A stretch of DNA of 64,000 nucleotides from Vespa crabro (GCF_910589235.1 NW_025813595.1:1984001-2048000); one strand, 5' to 3'; shown: positions 1 through 12,365, counted from the stretch's first letter. Program-made: numbers and translations. Notes: generated from the letters alone by a model not told the origin.

Positions 1-1779
1 TAGTATTAAGAGTCATAATACGATAATAACGATAATAATAGTAATAAAAATATTGAAAATTAGAATATATCATTAAAAACGACATAAATAATAACAATAT
101 TAACAATAATAACGATAAAAACGATAAGAAATATAATTATAATAAAATTATTAATGATAATTACTTTTATTACGATAATAACCATAATAATAATAAGAAT
201 AATAACGATAATTATGATAATAACGATAATAATAATAATAATAATAATAATTTTACCATTATAAACGATTATAGCGATATTAATGATAATTACAATAATA
301 TTATTAATATTAATAAAAATAATAACGATAATATAGATAATAATAATTATTATAATTAAGATAAAACCGAAAATAGCAATAATATCAAAAGTAATAATAA
401 CGATAATATGGATATCTTACGATAATAACGATAATAATAAACACATCAATAACGGTAATAACGATAATAATAATAATAACGATAATGTTATTGAAGATAA
501 TAACAATAATAACCATAATAAAAATAATAATAAAATTCATAAAATCAATAATAACGATAATAATAGTATTAATTACGATAAGAACGATAATAACAATAAA
601 AACGATAATAAAGATAATAATAAGATCAATAATAGCGATAATAAGGATGACATCGATAATAATAATAACAATAATATCAATTGTAACAATAATAATAATA
701 ATTGAAACAATAATAACGCTAATAACGATAACAACGATAATTACGTTAATAATACTATCAATATTAACCATAATAACGAAACTAATAAATACGAAAATAA
801 TATTAATGATGATAATGATAATAAAGATAAAAACAATAATAACGACAACAATAATATCGATAATAACGATAATTATTATAATGATTATAATAAAACTAAT
901 AGTAATAATGACCATGATGACATTATTAACGATAATCATAATAGGGATAATAACAACATTGACAATAATAAGGATAATTAAGAAAAAAATAATATATAAT
1001 AATAACAACAAAAACGATAAAAACGGTAATAACGTTACTAATAATAATAGTAATATTGATAATAACGATAATAACGATAATAACAATAATAAAAAATATT
1101 ATATTAATATTCTTAACGGTAATAACAATAATAACGATATAAAAAATAATAACAATAATAATAATAATAACGATATAAACGGTAATAACAAAAATGACGA
1201 TAATAATAATAATAACAACATTGATAATAACGATAATAGCGATAATAATGATAATACTATTAAGGATAATAACGAAAATAAAGATAATAATAGTAATAAT
1301 AAAATTGATAATTACAATATAACGTTAAAAAAGATATGAATAATAACAATATTAACAATATTGACGATAAGAACGATAATAACTATAATTATAATAAATT
1401 TAATAACGATAGTTACTATAATGTCGACAATAACGATAATAATAACAACAATAATAACGATAATTATTGTAATATCGATAATAACTCAAATAATAAAATC
1501 AATATTAATTTTAACAATAATAACGATAATAAAGATAATAATAATAACAATATTATCGATAATATGGATAATGACGATATTATTATTATTAGTAATAACA
1601 ATAATGACGATAATAACGATACATACGATTATAACGATGATAATAATAATAATGATGAAGATGCTAAAGATATAACATTAATAATGAAAATAATAATAAT
1701 TATAATAGCGATTATAACAATAAAACCATTATAACGATAAAAATTATAATGTCGAAAATATTAATAATATTAACAGTAA
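1..1779 (+). repeat. Long direct repeat, copy A (partner 62148-64000)
   Basis: Position 1 aligns with 62148 and the alignment runs to 1779, where the window ends for the partner copy. Shared anchors include TAGAATATAT at 61 and 62208, TTTTACCATT at 251 and 62398, AATATCAATTGTAAC at 673 and 62895, and AACGTTAAAA at 1321 and 63542. The offset is 62147 before about position 610 and about 62222 after it, because copy B carries about 75 extra bases. Outside that indel only scattered substitutions are seen. The repeat probably begins to the left of the window, since base 1 is already inside the match. Confidence 0.93.
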
Positions 1780-3188
1780 TATCGTATGTAGCGATAATAA
1801 TAATAATCATAATAACGATAAGAACGATAGTAAAGGTAATAAAATTAATAATAATATCGATAATAACGGTAATAAGAGGTAATATATATAATAATAATAA
1901 CAATACTAACTATATTAGCGATAAAAACGACAATGACGATCATAATTCTAATACTAACAATAATAACGATCATAGCGATAATATTAATTACAATAATACC
2001 GATAATAACGATAATAGCAATAATAATATTAACATAAATAATGATAATAAAGTTAATAACGATAATATAAATAATAAGAATAACATGAACAACGATAAAA
2101 ACAATAATAACGTTAATAACATTATTATCGGTAATAATAATACACAATAATATATATAATATCGATAATTATAATAATAATAATAACGATACTATCGATA
2201 ATAACGATAATAATCATAATAATAATAATAACAATATTAACAATATGAACGATATAATCGTTAATAACGATATTATCGATAATAATAATATCAATAGTAA
2301 AGATAAAAACAGTAATATTAATAATAATAATAACAATAATAACGATAATAACGATTATATAGATTGTAATAAAAATAATAATAACAATAATAAATGTAAT
2401 AACAGTAAAAACGTTAGTAACGATAATCATGATGGCAATAATAAAGTTAGTAACGATAATTATTATAATGCCGTTAATAATAATAATAATAATAATAACA
2501 ATTATTACGGTAATAAAGTTAATAATTATTACAATAATATCGATGATAACGGTAATAACGACATTAATAACAATAATAATAATACCCATAATAAATATAA
2601 TAACGATGATAACAATAATAGTAACTATAATAATAACAACAATAACGATAATAACTTTAATAATAATAAAATTAATAATAATATTTACGATCATAAAGTT
2701 AAAAATAATTTCAAATAATATGGATGACAAAATTAATATTAATAATAATAATAACAATAACAATGATACTAAAAATAATAAAAATAATAACGACAATAAC
2801 GATAATAATAATAAAATTAATAACGATAATTACGATAATAACGATAATAATTATAGCAATAGTAACGATAATAACGATAATAATGTTAATAATAATAATT
2901 ACAATACTAACTATATTAACGATTATAATAATATCGATAATGACGATAATAATAATAATTATAATAGCGATATTAACGATAATAACGATAATAATAGTAG
3001 CGAAAATAACAATAATAATTATGTTAATAATAACGATAATAACGATAGTAACGATTATAATAATAATAATAACGATAATATCTATAATAACGGTATTAAT
3101 GATATTTATAATATTAATAATAAAGATAATAAAGTTATTAATAGTAGTAATAAAAACACTCATAACAACAAAAACGATCATAGCGATA

Positions 3189-3201
3189 ATAATGATAATA
3201 A
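3189..3201. repeat. Possible target-site duplication, left copy
   Basis: The 13-mer ATAATGATAATAA lies seven bases outside the A-rich tail of the retroelement and is found again at 4473-4485, directly next to the other end. R1-type elements often make target-site duplications of about this length. In this background a 13-mer made of AAT and GAT triplets recurs by chance, so the match is weak evidence. Confidence 0.3.
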
Positions 3202-3207
3202 AGATAA

Positions 3208-3232
3208 TTTTTGTTTATTTTTTATTTTTTTT
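3208..3232 (-). other. A-rich 3' tail of the retroelement
   Basis: On the plus strand this is a T-rich run with single G and A interruptions; on the minus strand it is an A-rich tail directly after the last unique base of the element. The surrounding array is A-rich on the plus strand, so the T run marks an abrupt change of strand and fixes both the orientation (minus) and the 3' end of the insertion. Confidence 0.85.
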
Positions 3233-3514
3233 GACGGTCTGTGAATGCCAATTTTTACGCACTTACCTAGGGTCCCTGACCGCTAGAGGAACCCTTTACC
3301 ATTTGGGTCCCCCTTATAGTCCCTGGAGTGTCGGGCTCATCGTTGGAATAGACACTACCGACTAAACACATTTCCATCCTAGTGGCATAGTGAAACCATC
3401 CCTGCACCGCTTTGTAGCATTACTTCGGAATGACACTACTGCCTCCTGTCCCTAAACTGGTCTCTCTCATTCGGTTCTAAGTGGCAAGAACCTGGAACAA
3501 CGTTGGTGGCACGT
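3233..3514 (-). other. 3' untranslated region of the retroelement
   Basis: This covers 282 bases between the ORF2-frame stop at 3515-3517 and the A-rich tail. The minus strand contains GTTTAGTCGGTA followed by a GC-richer stretch with GGGGGACCC and CCTCTAGCG. A phrase like TTTAGTCGGTA in the 3' untranslated region is common in R1-like elements of insects, from memory. No long open frame is supported here. Confidence 0.65.
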
Positions 3515-3858
3515 CTATGGGCCATCCATAACCATCTTCTTGTTGCGTAAGATTTCCCTTACGTAACAGACCACCCTGTTCCACTTCTACTGCCCTCGCA
3601 GCATTTTCTCGACATTGTTGTCCAGCAAGATGTCCCCAAGCTCCTGCTCTAAGGCAAGTCATTCGGCGCTCCACCGGGTACATATGAAGAACGTGTGGTT
3701 TGCATCTTCTTTGATCGAATCCCCATAGGGGCAGTTGCCGTTTGCTACTTTCCCCATCTTTGCGAGCAAGGAGAGGAACAGGCCATGCCATGTTAAGAAT
3801 TGGGTGAGGTAGAAATTTACCTCACCCGCCTTTCGGGTAATCCAGTTGTCAAGTCGAC
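3515..3858 (-). pseudogene. ORF2 C-terminal domain remnant (GEVNFYLTQ and Cys/His motif)
   Basis: Reading the minus strand from 3858 gives LDNWITRKAGEVNFYLTQFL, then a short spacer with AKMGK, then CPYG-x8-H-x4-C and a final RNKK near the stop at 3515-3517. In R1-clade ORF2 this part follows the reverse transcriptase, and the Cys/His element is normally C-x2-C-xn-H-x4-C. Here the second cysteine is replaced by glycine (codon 3722-3724), while the first Cys (3731-3733), the His (3695-3697) and the last Cys (3680-3682) remain. Two in-frame stops, TGA at 3659-3661 and TAG at 3587-3589, break the frame. The frame differs from that of the reverse transcriptase fragment upstream, with the switch at about 3850-3870. 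There is no promoter or start codon of its own; it is a dead remnant. Confidence 0.82.
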
Positions 3859-4204
3859 CATTGAGTCGACGGCACGCATCCGTATCCGCCTAATGCAAGG
3901 TCGGGGGCCGTTGACATTGGCCATGAGTGTGCCCAGAGTGGATACTACATTTGCCACCTTGTCGGATGCCATTATTATATGCAATCCGTAATTGAATTTG
4001 TAATCGAGCATTACTTCTAGGTACCTGACGGACGGCTTATTCTGGACCATCGTGTCTCCTACAGAGAAGCTGCGCAAGGTGTTGATACGCTTCTTCGTTA
4101 GTATCACGATCTCTGTTTTCTGGGCTGAAAAGGATAGCCCGTGCTCTTCCATCCAGTTGATGACTCGGCGCATGACCTAGTTGAGCAGCAGCAGTGCCCC
4201 CTCC
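3859..4204 (-). pseudogene. ORF2 reverse transcriptase, 3' part of the domain only
   Basis: The minus strand reads QVMRRV-like sequence, NWMEEHGLSFSAQKTEIVIL, TKKR, GDTMVQNKPSVRYLEVMLD, a stretch with HIIMASDKVANVVSTLGTLM, and NGPRP. The GL-x-KTE and RYLxVMLD blocks match the motifs that follow the catalytic centre in LINE reverse transcriptases, and LM-x2-V-x-GPRP is a familiar R1-type continuation. The upstream palm, including the metal-binding aspartate pair, is absent. A TAG at 4177-4179 stands where many relatives have Gln just before VMRRV. The glycine usual in YLG is Glu here (YLE). The frame is the same as that of the endonuclease remnant, which suggests an in-frame deletion at about 4200-4210. 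The reading ends near 3859, where a second deletion and frameshift joins the C-terminal domain. An open frame with an internal ATG covers 3817-4173, but it is not a natural start. Confidence 0.85.
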
Positions 4205-4460
4205 ATGTCGTTTGGGGTGAGATATACACTGATATGAGTCGTCGAGTTTTGTCTCACCCAAACGTATACACATCCGGATCCTTGATCGGACACATGTATT
4301 TGTCAGCGATCTGGGATCCAAATGGCCGCGGTGACCAATTCGTCTGCGTACCATCCTATTCCTGCTGTGTCCTGGTATTGTTCGCTGATTAAAACGATAT
4401 CAGCTTTATCTCAGAGCGGAGCTGGATTAGAAGGAGGTGCAAGGTCCTGCTCCTATTGAG
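4205..4460 (-). pseudogene. ORF2 endonuclease, N-terminal part only
   Basis: From 4404 downward the minus strand reads ADIVLISEQYQD, WYADELVTAAIWIPDR, a TGA stop at 4303-4305, then GSGCVYVWV and THISVYLTPND. The ISEQY block carries the Glu expected in the active site of apurinic-type endonucleases, and SVYLTPN is typical of the R1 clade. Upstream of 4404 a QDL-like and a LLIQLRSEIK-like stretch can be read in other frames, which suggests at least one frameshift at about 4404-4410 and more before 4440. The C-terminal half of the endonuclease, with its catalytic Asp and His motifs, is missing: the sequence passes within a few codons from SVYLTPN into the reverse transcriptase. It is non-functional. 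Confidence 0.8.
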
Positions 4461-4472
4461 ATTACCCTGATT

Positions 4473-4485
4473 ATAATGATAATAA
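4473..4485. repeat. Possible target-site duplication, right copy
   Basis: ATAATGATAATAA immediately follows the 5'-truncated end of the retroelement and repeats 3189-3201 exactly. The low complexity of the array makes chance identity likely, so this is listed as a candidate only. Confidence 0.3.
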
Positions 4486-6625
4486 CAATAATATTAATAT
4501 CAATAATAACGATAATGGCGATAATAATATATATAACAATTATAATGATAATGACGAAAATAACGATAATAATAATAACGATAATAGCGATAATAGAAAT
4601 AATAATAAAAATGATAAAAACGATAATAACAATGGTAACGTTAATAATAATAGAATTAATACAGATAATAACTATAATATCGATAATGATAATAGGCATA
4701 ATAACGATATTAACGATAATAATAATAATAATTAAAACAAAATAACGATAATAACGATAATAACGATAATAACGATAATGACAATAATAATAATAATAAT
4801 AATGACGATTAAGAAGCTAATATCGATAAAAATAATAATAATAACAACTATATTAACTATAATAATAATAACACTAATAGCGATAACATTGATAAAAACT
4901 ATAAAAACTATAAATTATCATTATAATAAAGATAATGGCGATATTAACGATAATGACGATAATAATAATAACAACAGTAACGCTAATTACGATAATAATT
5001 ATCAAAACATAGTTAATAATATTTATAATAACAATACTTACGATAATAAAAATAATAGTATTAACAATAATGTCGGTAATAACGATAATAACGATAATAA
5101 CGATCATTACGGTAAAAATATTATTAATAGTAACAATAATAATAATAACGATAGTAAGGATAATAACGATACCGTCAATAATAATAATAAAAATAATAAC
5201 GATAATAGCGATAATAAAGATAATATCGATAATAATACCAACACTATTAAAGAAAGAAACGATAATAATAATAATAGTAATACCAATAAGAACATTAATG
5301 ATACTAATGATATTATCGATAATGGTAATAATAATAATAATAACGATAATAACGGTTATTATGATAATAATTATAATAATAACAATATTAAAAATAATAA
5401 CTGTAATAACGATAACAACGATAATAATTGTAGTAATAATAACAATAATAACATTACTAACGATAATAACGATATTAAATATTATAATAATTACGATAAT
5501 AACGATAATATTCATAATAATAATAAAAATATCAACGAAAATTCCGATAATAATAATAATGACACTAATAACGACAAGAGAGGTGATAACGATAATATCG
5601 ATAATAATAATATGGATTGTAACAATAAAAGCGTTTATAATAATAAAAATAATAACGATAATTACGATATTAGCGATAATAATAATAACAATAATAACCA
5701 TAATAAGGGTAATATCTAAAATAACGATAATAACGATAATAACGGTAATAGTATCAATAATAATAACGATGCTAACGATAATAACACCAATAATAATGAT
5801 AATAATAATAATAATAAATATAACAATGGTAACGATATTACCGATAAATACGATTATATAATAACGATGATAACGAAAATATTAATAATAATTATGACGA
5901 TAATAACGATATTCACCATAATAATAATAATAATAATAAAGATAATAACGATATCAACGATAATAATTGTAGTAATAAAAACAATAATAAGTATACTAAC
6001 ATTAATAACGATACTAACGATAATACTAATATCGATAGTAAGGAAAATACCGATAATAGTAATAAGAATAACAACTATAATAACGTTGAATTCGATTATA
6101 ATAGTAATAATAACAACAAAAATATCATTAATAAAGAAGAATTAATAAAGACAATAACGGTAATTATCATTACATTTAAAACGATGAAAACCAAAATAAG
6201 GATAAAGCGTTAATAACGGCAATTATAATAATAATAATAACGATGTTAACGATAATAACGATAATAATGTTAATAACGTTAATTATTATATTAATAATAA
6301 CTATAATTAAGACTGTATTAATAATAATAATAACGGTAATAACGATATAAACGATAATAATAATAATAGTAAATATAATAACGATATTAATCATAATAAC
6401 GATAATAGTTATAATAACTATAACAAAAAAAATAATAATAACAATAATAAAAATAATTTCAATAATAATGACAATAATAATATCAATAATAACGATATAA
6501 CGATAATAATACAGATAATAACGATATTAACGGACATAAAGGTAATAATAATAATAACGATAAAAATGATAACTATAATAACGATAATTTCGGTAATAAG
6601 ATTTAAAATATTTACGATAAAATCG

Positions 6626-6656
<31 letters not shown>

Positions 6657-6778
6657 TAATTACGATAAGAACGATAATATCGGTAATAACGATAATAATA
6701 ATTACGATAATGCCGGTAATAATAATAACGATAATAACGTTACTAACGATAATAACGAAAAGAACGATAATGACGATA
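4473..6778 (+). repeat. Generic array between retroelement and tandem duplication
   Basis: Four perfect AATAACGAT copies at 4741-4776 are the clearest view of the basic unit. The rest is degenerate array; open frames on both strands give only the low-complexity strings expected from the unit. I see no gene or separate element. Confidence 0.85.
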
Positions 6779-7892
6779 ATAACGATAATAATAATAATAT
6801 AACCATAATAACGATATTAATGATAGTATCGATAATAACGATAATAATAAAATAGATAAAGACGGTAATAATAATAATAATAACAATAATAACGAAAATA
6901 ACAATAAACATAATTACAATATTATCGATAATGACGATAATGTCAATAATAACGATAACAAAAATAAGGTTTATATCTATAGTATCGATATAATTATCAT
7001 CAATAATACCGTTTATAGCGATAATAATAATTATTATAATAAAAATAATAATGAACATAAATATATAATAATGATAATAATTATAACAATATGAACGATA
7101 ATAACGAAATTATTAGGAATAATAATAAGAATAATAACGATAATATCAAATATAACGATAATTATATCATTAATAGCGATAATAAAGATAATAACTATAT
7201 TGACAATAAGAACAATAATAATAATAACGATAAGAAAAGTAATAATAATAACAACAATATAGATAATAACTGTAATAAGGATAATAATAATAACAATTAT
7301 AACGAGAAAATCGATAATAATAATTATAACGATAATAATAATAATATAACCATAATAACGATATTAATGATAGTATCGATAATAACGATAATAATAAAAA
7401 AGATAAAGACGGTAATAATAATAATAATAACAATAATAACGAAAATAACAATAAACATAATTACAATATTATCGATAATGACGATAATGTCAATAATAAC
7501 GATAACAAAAATAAGGTTTATATCTATAGTATCGATATAATTATCATCAATAATACCGTTTATAGCGATAATAATAATTATTATAATAAAAATAATAATG
7601 AACATAAATATATAATAATGATAATAATTATAACAATATGAACGATAATAACGAAATTATTAGGAATAATAATAAGAATAATAACGATAATATCAAATAT
7701 AACGATAATTATATCATTAATAGCGATAATAAAGATAATAACTATATTGACAATAAGAACAATAATAATAATAACGATAAGAAAAGTAATAATAATAACA
7801 ACAATATAGATAATAACTGTAATAAGGATAATAATAATAACAATTATAACGAGAAAATCGATAATAATAATTATAACGATAATAATAATAAT
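6779..7892 (+). repeat. 547-bp head-to-tail tandem duplication
   Basis: The block 6781-7327 is repeated at 7328-7874 with an offset of exactly 547 bases, and the match continues about 18 bases further to 7892. AACCATAATA at 6801 recurs at 7348, and ATGAACGATAATAACG at 7091 recurs at 7638. I found one substitution, T at 6853 against A at 7400. Before 6779 and after 7892 the sequences differ. A shared stretch of about 20 bases (ATAACGATAATAATAATAAT) lies at the outer edges and the middle junction, consistent with unequal exchange or slippage between short homologies. Confidence 0.95.
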
Positions 7893-8298
7893 CCTAAAAA
7901 TAACAAAAAACGATAATAATAATAAAAATATCAATAATAACGTTAATATCGATAAGAAGGATAAGAGTAATAATAATAATATCGATAACATCAATAATAG
8001 AGATATTAACGAAAATAATAATTATAATTGCTACGATAAACTTCATAATAACGATATTAACGATAATAATAATAATAATTATAACGATAAAAAACATAAT
8101 AACGATAATAATGATAATACTAATAATAATTATTATGATAAACACGATAAGAATGATAGTAACGATAATAATAATAAGTGATACTTTAATAACTATTATT
8201 ACGATAGTATCAACATTAATAATAGTAATAATATCAATAGTAAAGATAATAATGGTTATAACGATAATAATATTAGAAAAATAATATTAATAACGATA

Positions 8299-8336
<38 letters not shown>

Positions 8337-8780
8337 TTTAACGTCACTAATGATATTTATGATAATAACTGTAAAAAATAATAATAATAATAATATCGAT
8401 AATAACGGTAACAACGGTTACAACGATAATAATAATAAAGAAATTACAATAATTACAATAATAACGATAACAATTATAAAACGATAATAATAATAAAGGT
8501 AATAAAAATAATAACATTCAGAATAAAAACAATATAATTATATTAACAGTTATGAGGAGAATAACGATTATAATAACAATAACAACGATAATATTGATAA
8601 TAATAAAAACAATAATAACTATAATAAAAGTAATAACGAAAATAATAATATAATCAATAACGATAATTAAGTCAATAACGATAAAATAATAGCAATAATA
8701 ACGATAACAACGATAATAATAATAACAATATTAACGATAATTTAGATAATAATAATAATAATAAGGATAATAACTGTAAC
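7893..8780 (+). repeat. Generic array
   Basis: Degenerate array with a pure AAT run at about 8303-8336. No gene, RNA or distinct duplication recognised. Confidence 0.8.
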
Positions 8781-10805
8781 AACGATAATAACGATAATAA
8801 CGATATTAACGACAATAAAACTAATAATAATAATAAGGGGTAATAGAGATTATAACGACAATAATGATAATGACAATAATAATAATTGTAATAATAAAGA
8901 TAATGATGATAATATAGGAAATAAGGATAATAATAATAACAATAATAACGATATTAACGATATTAATGATAATAACCACAATAATAATAATAGTAATAAT
9001 AATTAAAACGATAATAACGATTATAATAATAATAATAATAACAATAATAAAGATAATATGGACAATAATAATTATAAAAATAATAATAATAATAATATCG
9101 ATAATATCGATAATAACGATAATAATAATATTATTAATAACAACAATGACAATAATAACGATAATATATATAAAAATTAATGCAATAATAATAATAACAG
9201 TAATAATGATAATATCGATAATAGCGATAATAACAATTAAAATCCTATAAACGATTTTAATATTTATAATAATAATAATAATACTGATAATGACGATAAT
9301 AACGATAATAATAGTAGTAATAATAACAATTATTACATTAATAATGTTAAAACGATAATAACGATAATATTAGTTTAATAATAACAATAATAACAATAAA
9401 AACGATAATAAGGTTATTAACGATAATATCTATAATTGTAATAACCATATTAACCATAATAACGATATTATCAATCGTAACAATATCGACATTAACGATA
9501 ATATCGATAATAATAATAACATTATTAACGTTAACATCGATAAAAATAATAATATTATTAACATTAACAAGGATAATAACGATAATAAGTATAATAATAA
9601 TAATGAAAATAACTATAATAACCATATTAACGATAATAATAACAATAATAAGAATAGTAATAATAATAACGTTAATTACGATAATAACGATAATTATAAT
9701 AGTAAATATAACGTTAATAGCAATAATAACGATAATAATGATAATAATAAATAAGATAATATCGATTAAATTAATAACAATATTAACGATAATATCTATA
9801 AAAATAATAACGATATTAACCATAATAAATTTAATAACTATATTTACATTAATAACGATAATAATATCAGCAATAATAGCGGTAATAGCGACAATAACGG
9901 TAACAATAATAATAAAATTATTGACAATATTATCGATGATAACGATAATAAAAATAACGGTAATGACAATAATAATAATAATAGTAATAAAAATAATAAT
10001 TATAATAACGTTAATAATAATATCAATTGTAACGGCAATAATGATAATAATATTAATAAAGATATTAGCAGTAATAATAGTAGTAATTTATAACTATTAT
10101 AACGAAATTAACGATAATAACGATAACAATAATAACGATTATTACTATAATAACTAAAATAATAAAAATGATAGAAACGATACTAGTAAAAATAATAATA
10201 CCGATAAAAACGATAATAAATTTAATAATAATAAAAAGAATAACGATAGTAAGATATTAACGATATAAAAGATGATAAAACCAAAAACTACGAATATAAC
10301 GATAATAATTATAACAATAATAACTATAATAACTACAATAATTATAACAATAACAACGATAATAAAAATAATAACAATAATAACGATAATAACGATAAAA
10401 CGATAATAACGATAATAATAAATATAGTAATAATAACAATAATAACGACAAAAACGATAATAATAATAATAATGATAATAGTAATGAAAACAATAATAAT
10501 AAAAATAATATTAATAACGATAATAACGATAATAGTACATGTAATAATAATACTATTAACGATAATAACGATAATAACGATAATAATGCTAATAACGATT
10601 ATAATAACAACGATAATACCGATAATGTTATTATTAATACTAACGATAATAACGTTATTTACGATAATAATAATAACGATAATATAGAAATGAACGATAT
10701 TATCTAGAATAACGATATTAATAATAACGATAATAATAATAATAATAATAATATCAAAAATAACAATAATTACCATAATGACTATAATGACGATAATAAT
10801 AATAA
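8781..10805 (+). repeat. Segmental duplication B, copy 1
   Basis: It pairs with 34404-36895. The first 78 bases (8781-8858) are identical to 34404-34481 and include the rare GGGG at 8837-8840. Further anchors are GTTAAAACGATAAT at 9346 and 35033, TATTTAC at 9841 and 35963, CCAAAAACTACGAATATAAC at 10281 and 36304, and TCTAGAATAACGATATTAAT at about 10703 and 36661. The offset drifts from 25.62 to 26.12 kb because copy 2 holds several hundred extra bases, mainly about 35525-35910. A more diverged relative is visible at about 15390-16330. Confidence 0.88.
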
Positions 10806-11829
10806 CGATAATGAAGATGACAATAATATCTATAATGAAGTTAATAACGATTAAAATAATAATAATAATAACGATAATAACGATATCAATGATAATAACG
10901 TTAATAGCGATAATAATGATATTTATAATAACGATATTAACGTCAATAATATTAGTCATTATAGCGTCAAATGGAATAATAAGTACGTCACCGATAATAA
11001 ATATAACAATAATATCAATAAAAACAATAATAACGATAATAATAATACAAATAATGACGATTTTAACGATATTACGATAATAGCATTAACTATAATAAGG
11101 ATAAAAATCTTAACAACAATAACGATATTAAATTTTTTAACGATAAAAATATTAAGGATATTAACGATTATAACGATAATAATGATAATAATAATAATAA
11201 TAATAACATTAATAAAGTTAAAAGCGTAAATAACGATAATAGCGATATTATTTATAATAATTATAACGAATACAACGATAATAACGATAATTATGAAATT
11301 AATAATAATTATAATATCGATAATAATGATTATAACGATAATAACTATATTAACTATAAAAACGACAATAATATTAATAATAATAATGAAAATAATAATA
11401 CCGTTAATGACAATAATAGCGATAATAGTAATAGTAAATGTAATATCAATAATAACAGTAATATCGATATAAAGATAATAACGATAATAATATTAACGAT
11501 TATAACGAATATAGTAATAATAATAATAGCGATAATAACGATAATAACGACATTAACGGTAATAATGATAATAATAATAATTATTATAATAATAATAATA
11601 ATTATTATAAAAATAGTTTTAAAAATAATAACAATAATGCCTTTAATAACGATAATAACGATAGTAACAACAATAATAATAATAATAATAACGATAAAAG
11701 GGATAATAACTATGTCAACTATAATAATAATAACAATAATATCAATATAAACGATAATAACGATAATAATAATAATAATAATAATAATAACGATATTAAC
11801 GATAAGAACGATAATAATGATAATAATGT
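10806..11829 (+). repeat. Generic array
   Basis: Degenerate array. A short stretch at about 10945-10995 (GTCAAATGG, AGTACGTCACC) is less repetitive than its surroundings, but nothing recognisable lies there. Confidence 0.8.
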
Positions 11830-12015
11830 TAAAACGATAATAATTATCATAATTATAGTAGTAATAACATTAATAAAGATATCAAAAATAAAAATAATAA
11901 TGATAATATAGATAATAATCATAAAATTCATAACCTTAATAACGTTAATGACGATAATAACGGTAAGAATAGTAAAATTGGTAACTCTAATAACGATAAT
12001 AAAGATATAATATTA
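11830..12015 (+). repeat. Dispersed module D, copy 1
   Basis: It starts with AACGATAATAATTATCATAA followed by TTATAGTAGTAATAAC, and ends near GGTAAC-TCTAATAACGATAATAAAG. It is related to 24389-24570 and to the copies at 31788, 43101 and 54443. It is the most diverged of the five. Confidence 0.7.
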
Positions 12016-12319
12016 TTAATAATAACGATAATAACGGTAAAAACGATAATAATGATAGTAATAATACTAGTAATAAGAATAATGGTAATTACGATAATAA
12101 CAATAATAATAATAGTTATAATAGCATTATAACAATAATAACGATATCAACGATAATAACGATATCAATAATAACGATAATAAAGACAATAATAACAACA
12201 ATATTAATATCATTTATAGCAATAATAATGATGATAACCATAATGACGATAATAACGATAATATCGATAATAATAATATCAGTAATAAGGATAATAACGT
12301 TAATAACGACAATAATAAT

Positions 12320-12321
<2 letters not shown>

Positions 12322-12365
<44 letters not shown>
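12322..12365 (+). repeat. Pure (TAA)n microsatellite run
   Basis: About 43 uninterrupted bases of period three, one of the longest pure triplet runs in the window. It lies in generic array that reaches from 12016 to 12489. Confidence 0.85.

Larger units (their letters stand above)
1..3207 (+). repeat. AATAACGAT-type low-complexity satellite array, left part
   Basis: The whole stretch is a degenerate mixture of AAT, AAC and GAT triplets with frequent frame slips; no other sequence class is visible. The plus strand is strongly A-biased: in one sample line (181-240) I count 35 A, 17 T, 4 C and 4 G. Most C residues sit in AAC or ACG, and CpG is unusually common. Open frames here translate only to Asn/Asp, Ile/Thr, Ile/Val, Leu/Ser or Tyr/Arg strings and carry no recognisable domain. 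The part 1-1779 is one copy of a long direct repeat; 1780-3207 is generic array in which I recognise no further distinct unit. Confidence 0.93.
3208..4472 (-). mobile_element. Dead R1-clade-like non-LTR retrotransposon (LINE) fragment
   Basis: This is the only stretch of balanced base composition in the window, and both edges are abrupt. Read on the minus strand it holds, in order, the N-terminal part of an apurinic-type endonuclease (ADIVLISEQY, TAAIWIPD, THISVYLTPN), the last part of a reverse transcriptase (NWMEEHGL, KTE, RYL), the C-terminal region with GEVNFYLTQFL and a Cys/His motif, a 3' untranslated region and an A-rich tail. That order and these motifs are those of ORF2 of R1-clade elements from arthropods. 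Full-length relatives are roughly 5-6 kb, so this copy is 5'-truncated. It also lacks the endonuclease C-terminus, the catalytic palm of the reverse transcriptase and the connection to the C-terminal domain. Frameshifts and stops confirm that it is inactive. Clade assignment rests on remembered family motifs; the LINE assignment itself is firmer. Confidence 0.87.

Noticed and set aside
3477..3791. 104-codon minus-strand open frame in the island that looks like a normal protein
   Set aside because: The frame that matches retroelement ORF2 (GEVNFYLTQ, CPYG, HTFFIC) is a different one; this frame is a shadow.
3802..3827. Inverted repeat GGGTGAGGTA / TACCTCACCC, possible hairpin or terminator
   Set aside because: It coincides exactly with the codons for GEVNFYLT of the retroelement protein, so the symmetry is most likely a coincidence of coding sequence.
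4037..4354. 105-codon minus-strand open frame next to the endonuclease remnant
   Set aside because: Most of it is out of frame with the endonuclease and reverse transcriptase motifs. SLTNTC in this frame might indicate a small frameshift near 4305, but the rest does not match.
3208..4472. rDNA context expected for a canonical R1 insertion
   Set aside because: No 28S-like sequence flanks the element; both sides are satellite array.
6779..7892. CRISPR-like or minisatellite array
   Set aside because: There are only two copies of a 547-base unit, with no short regular repeats separated by unique spacers.
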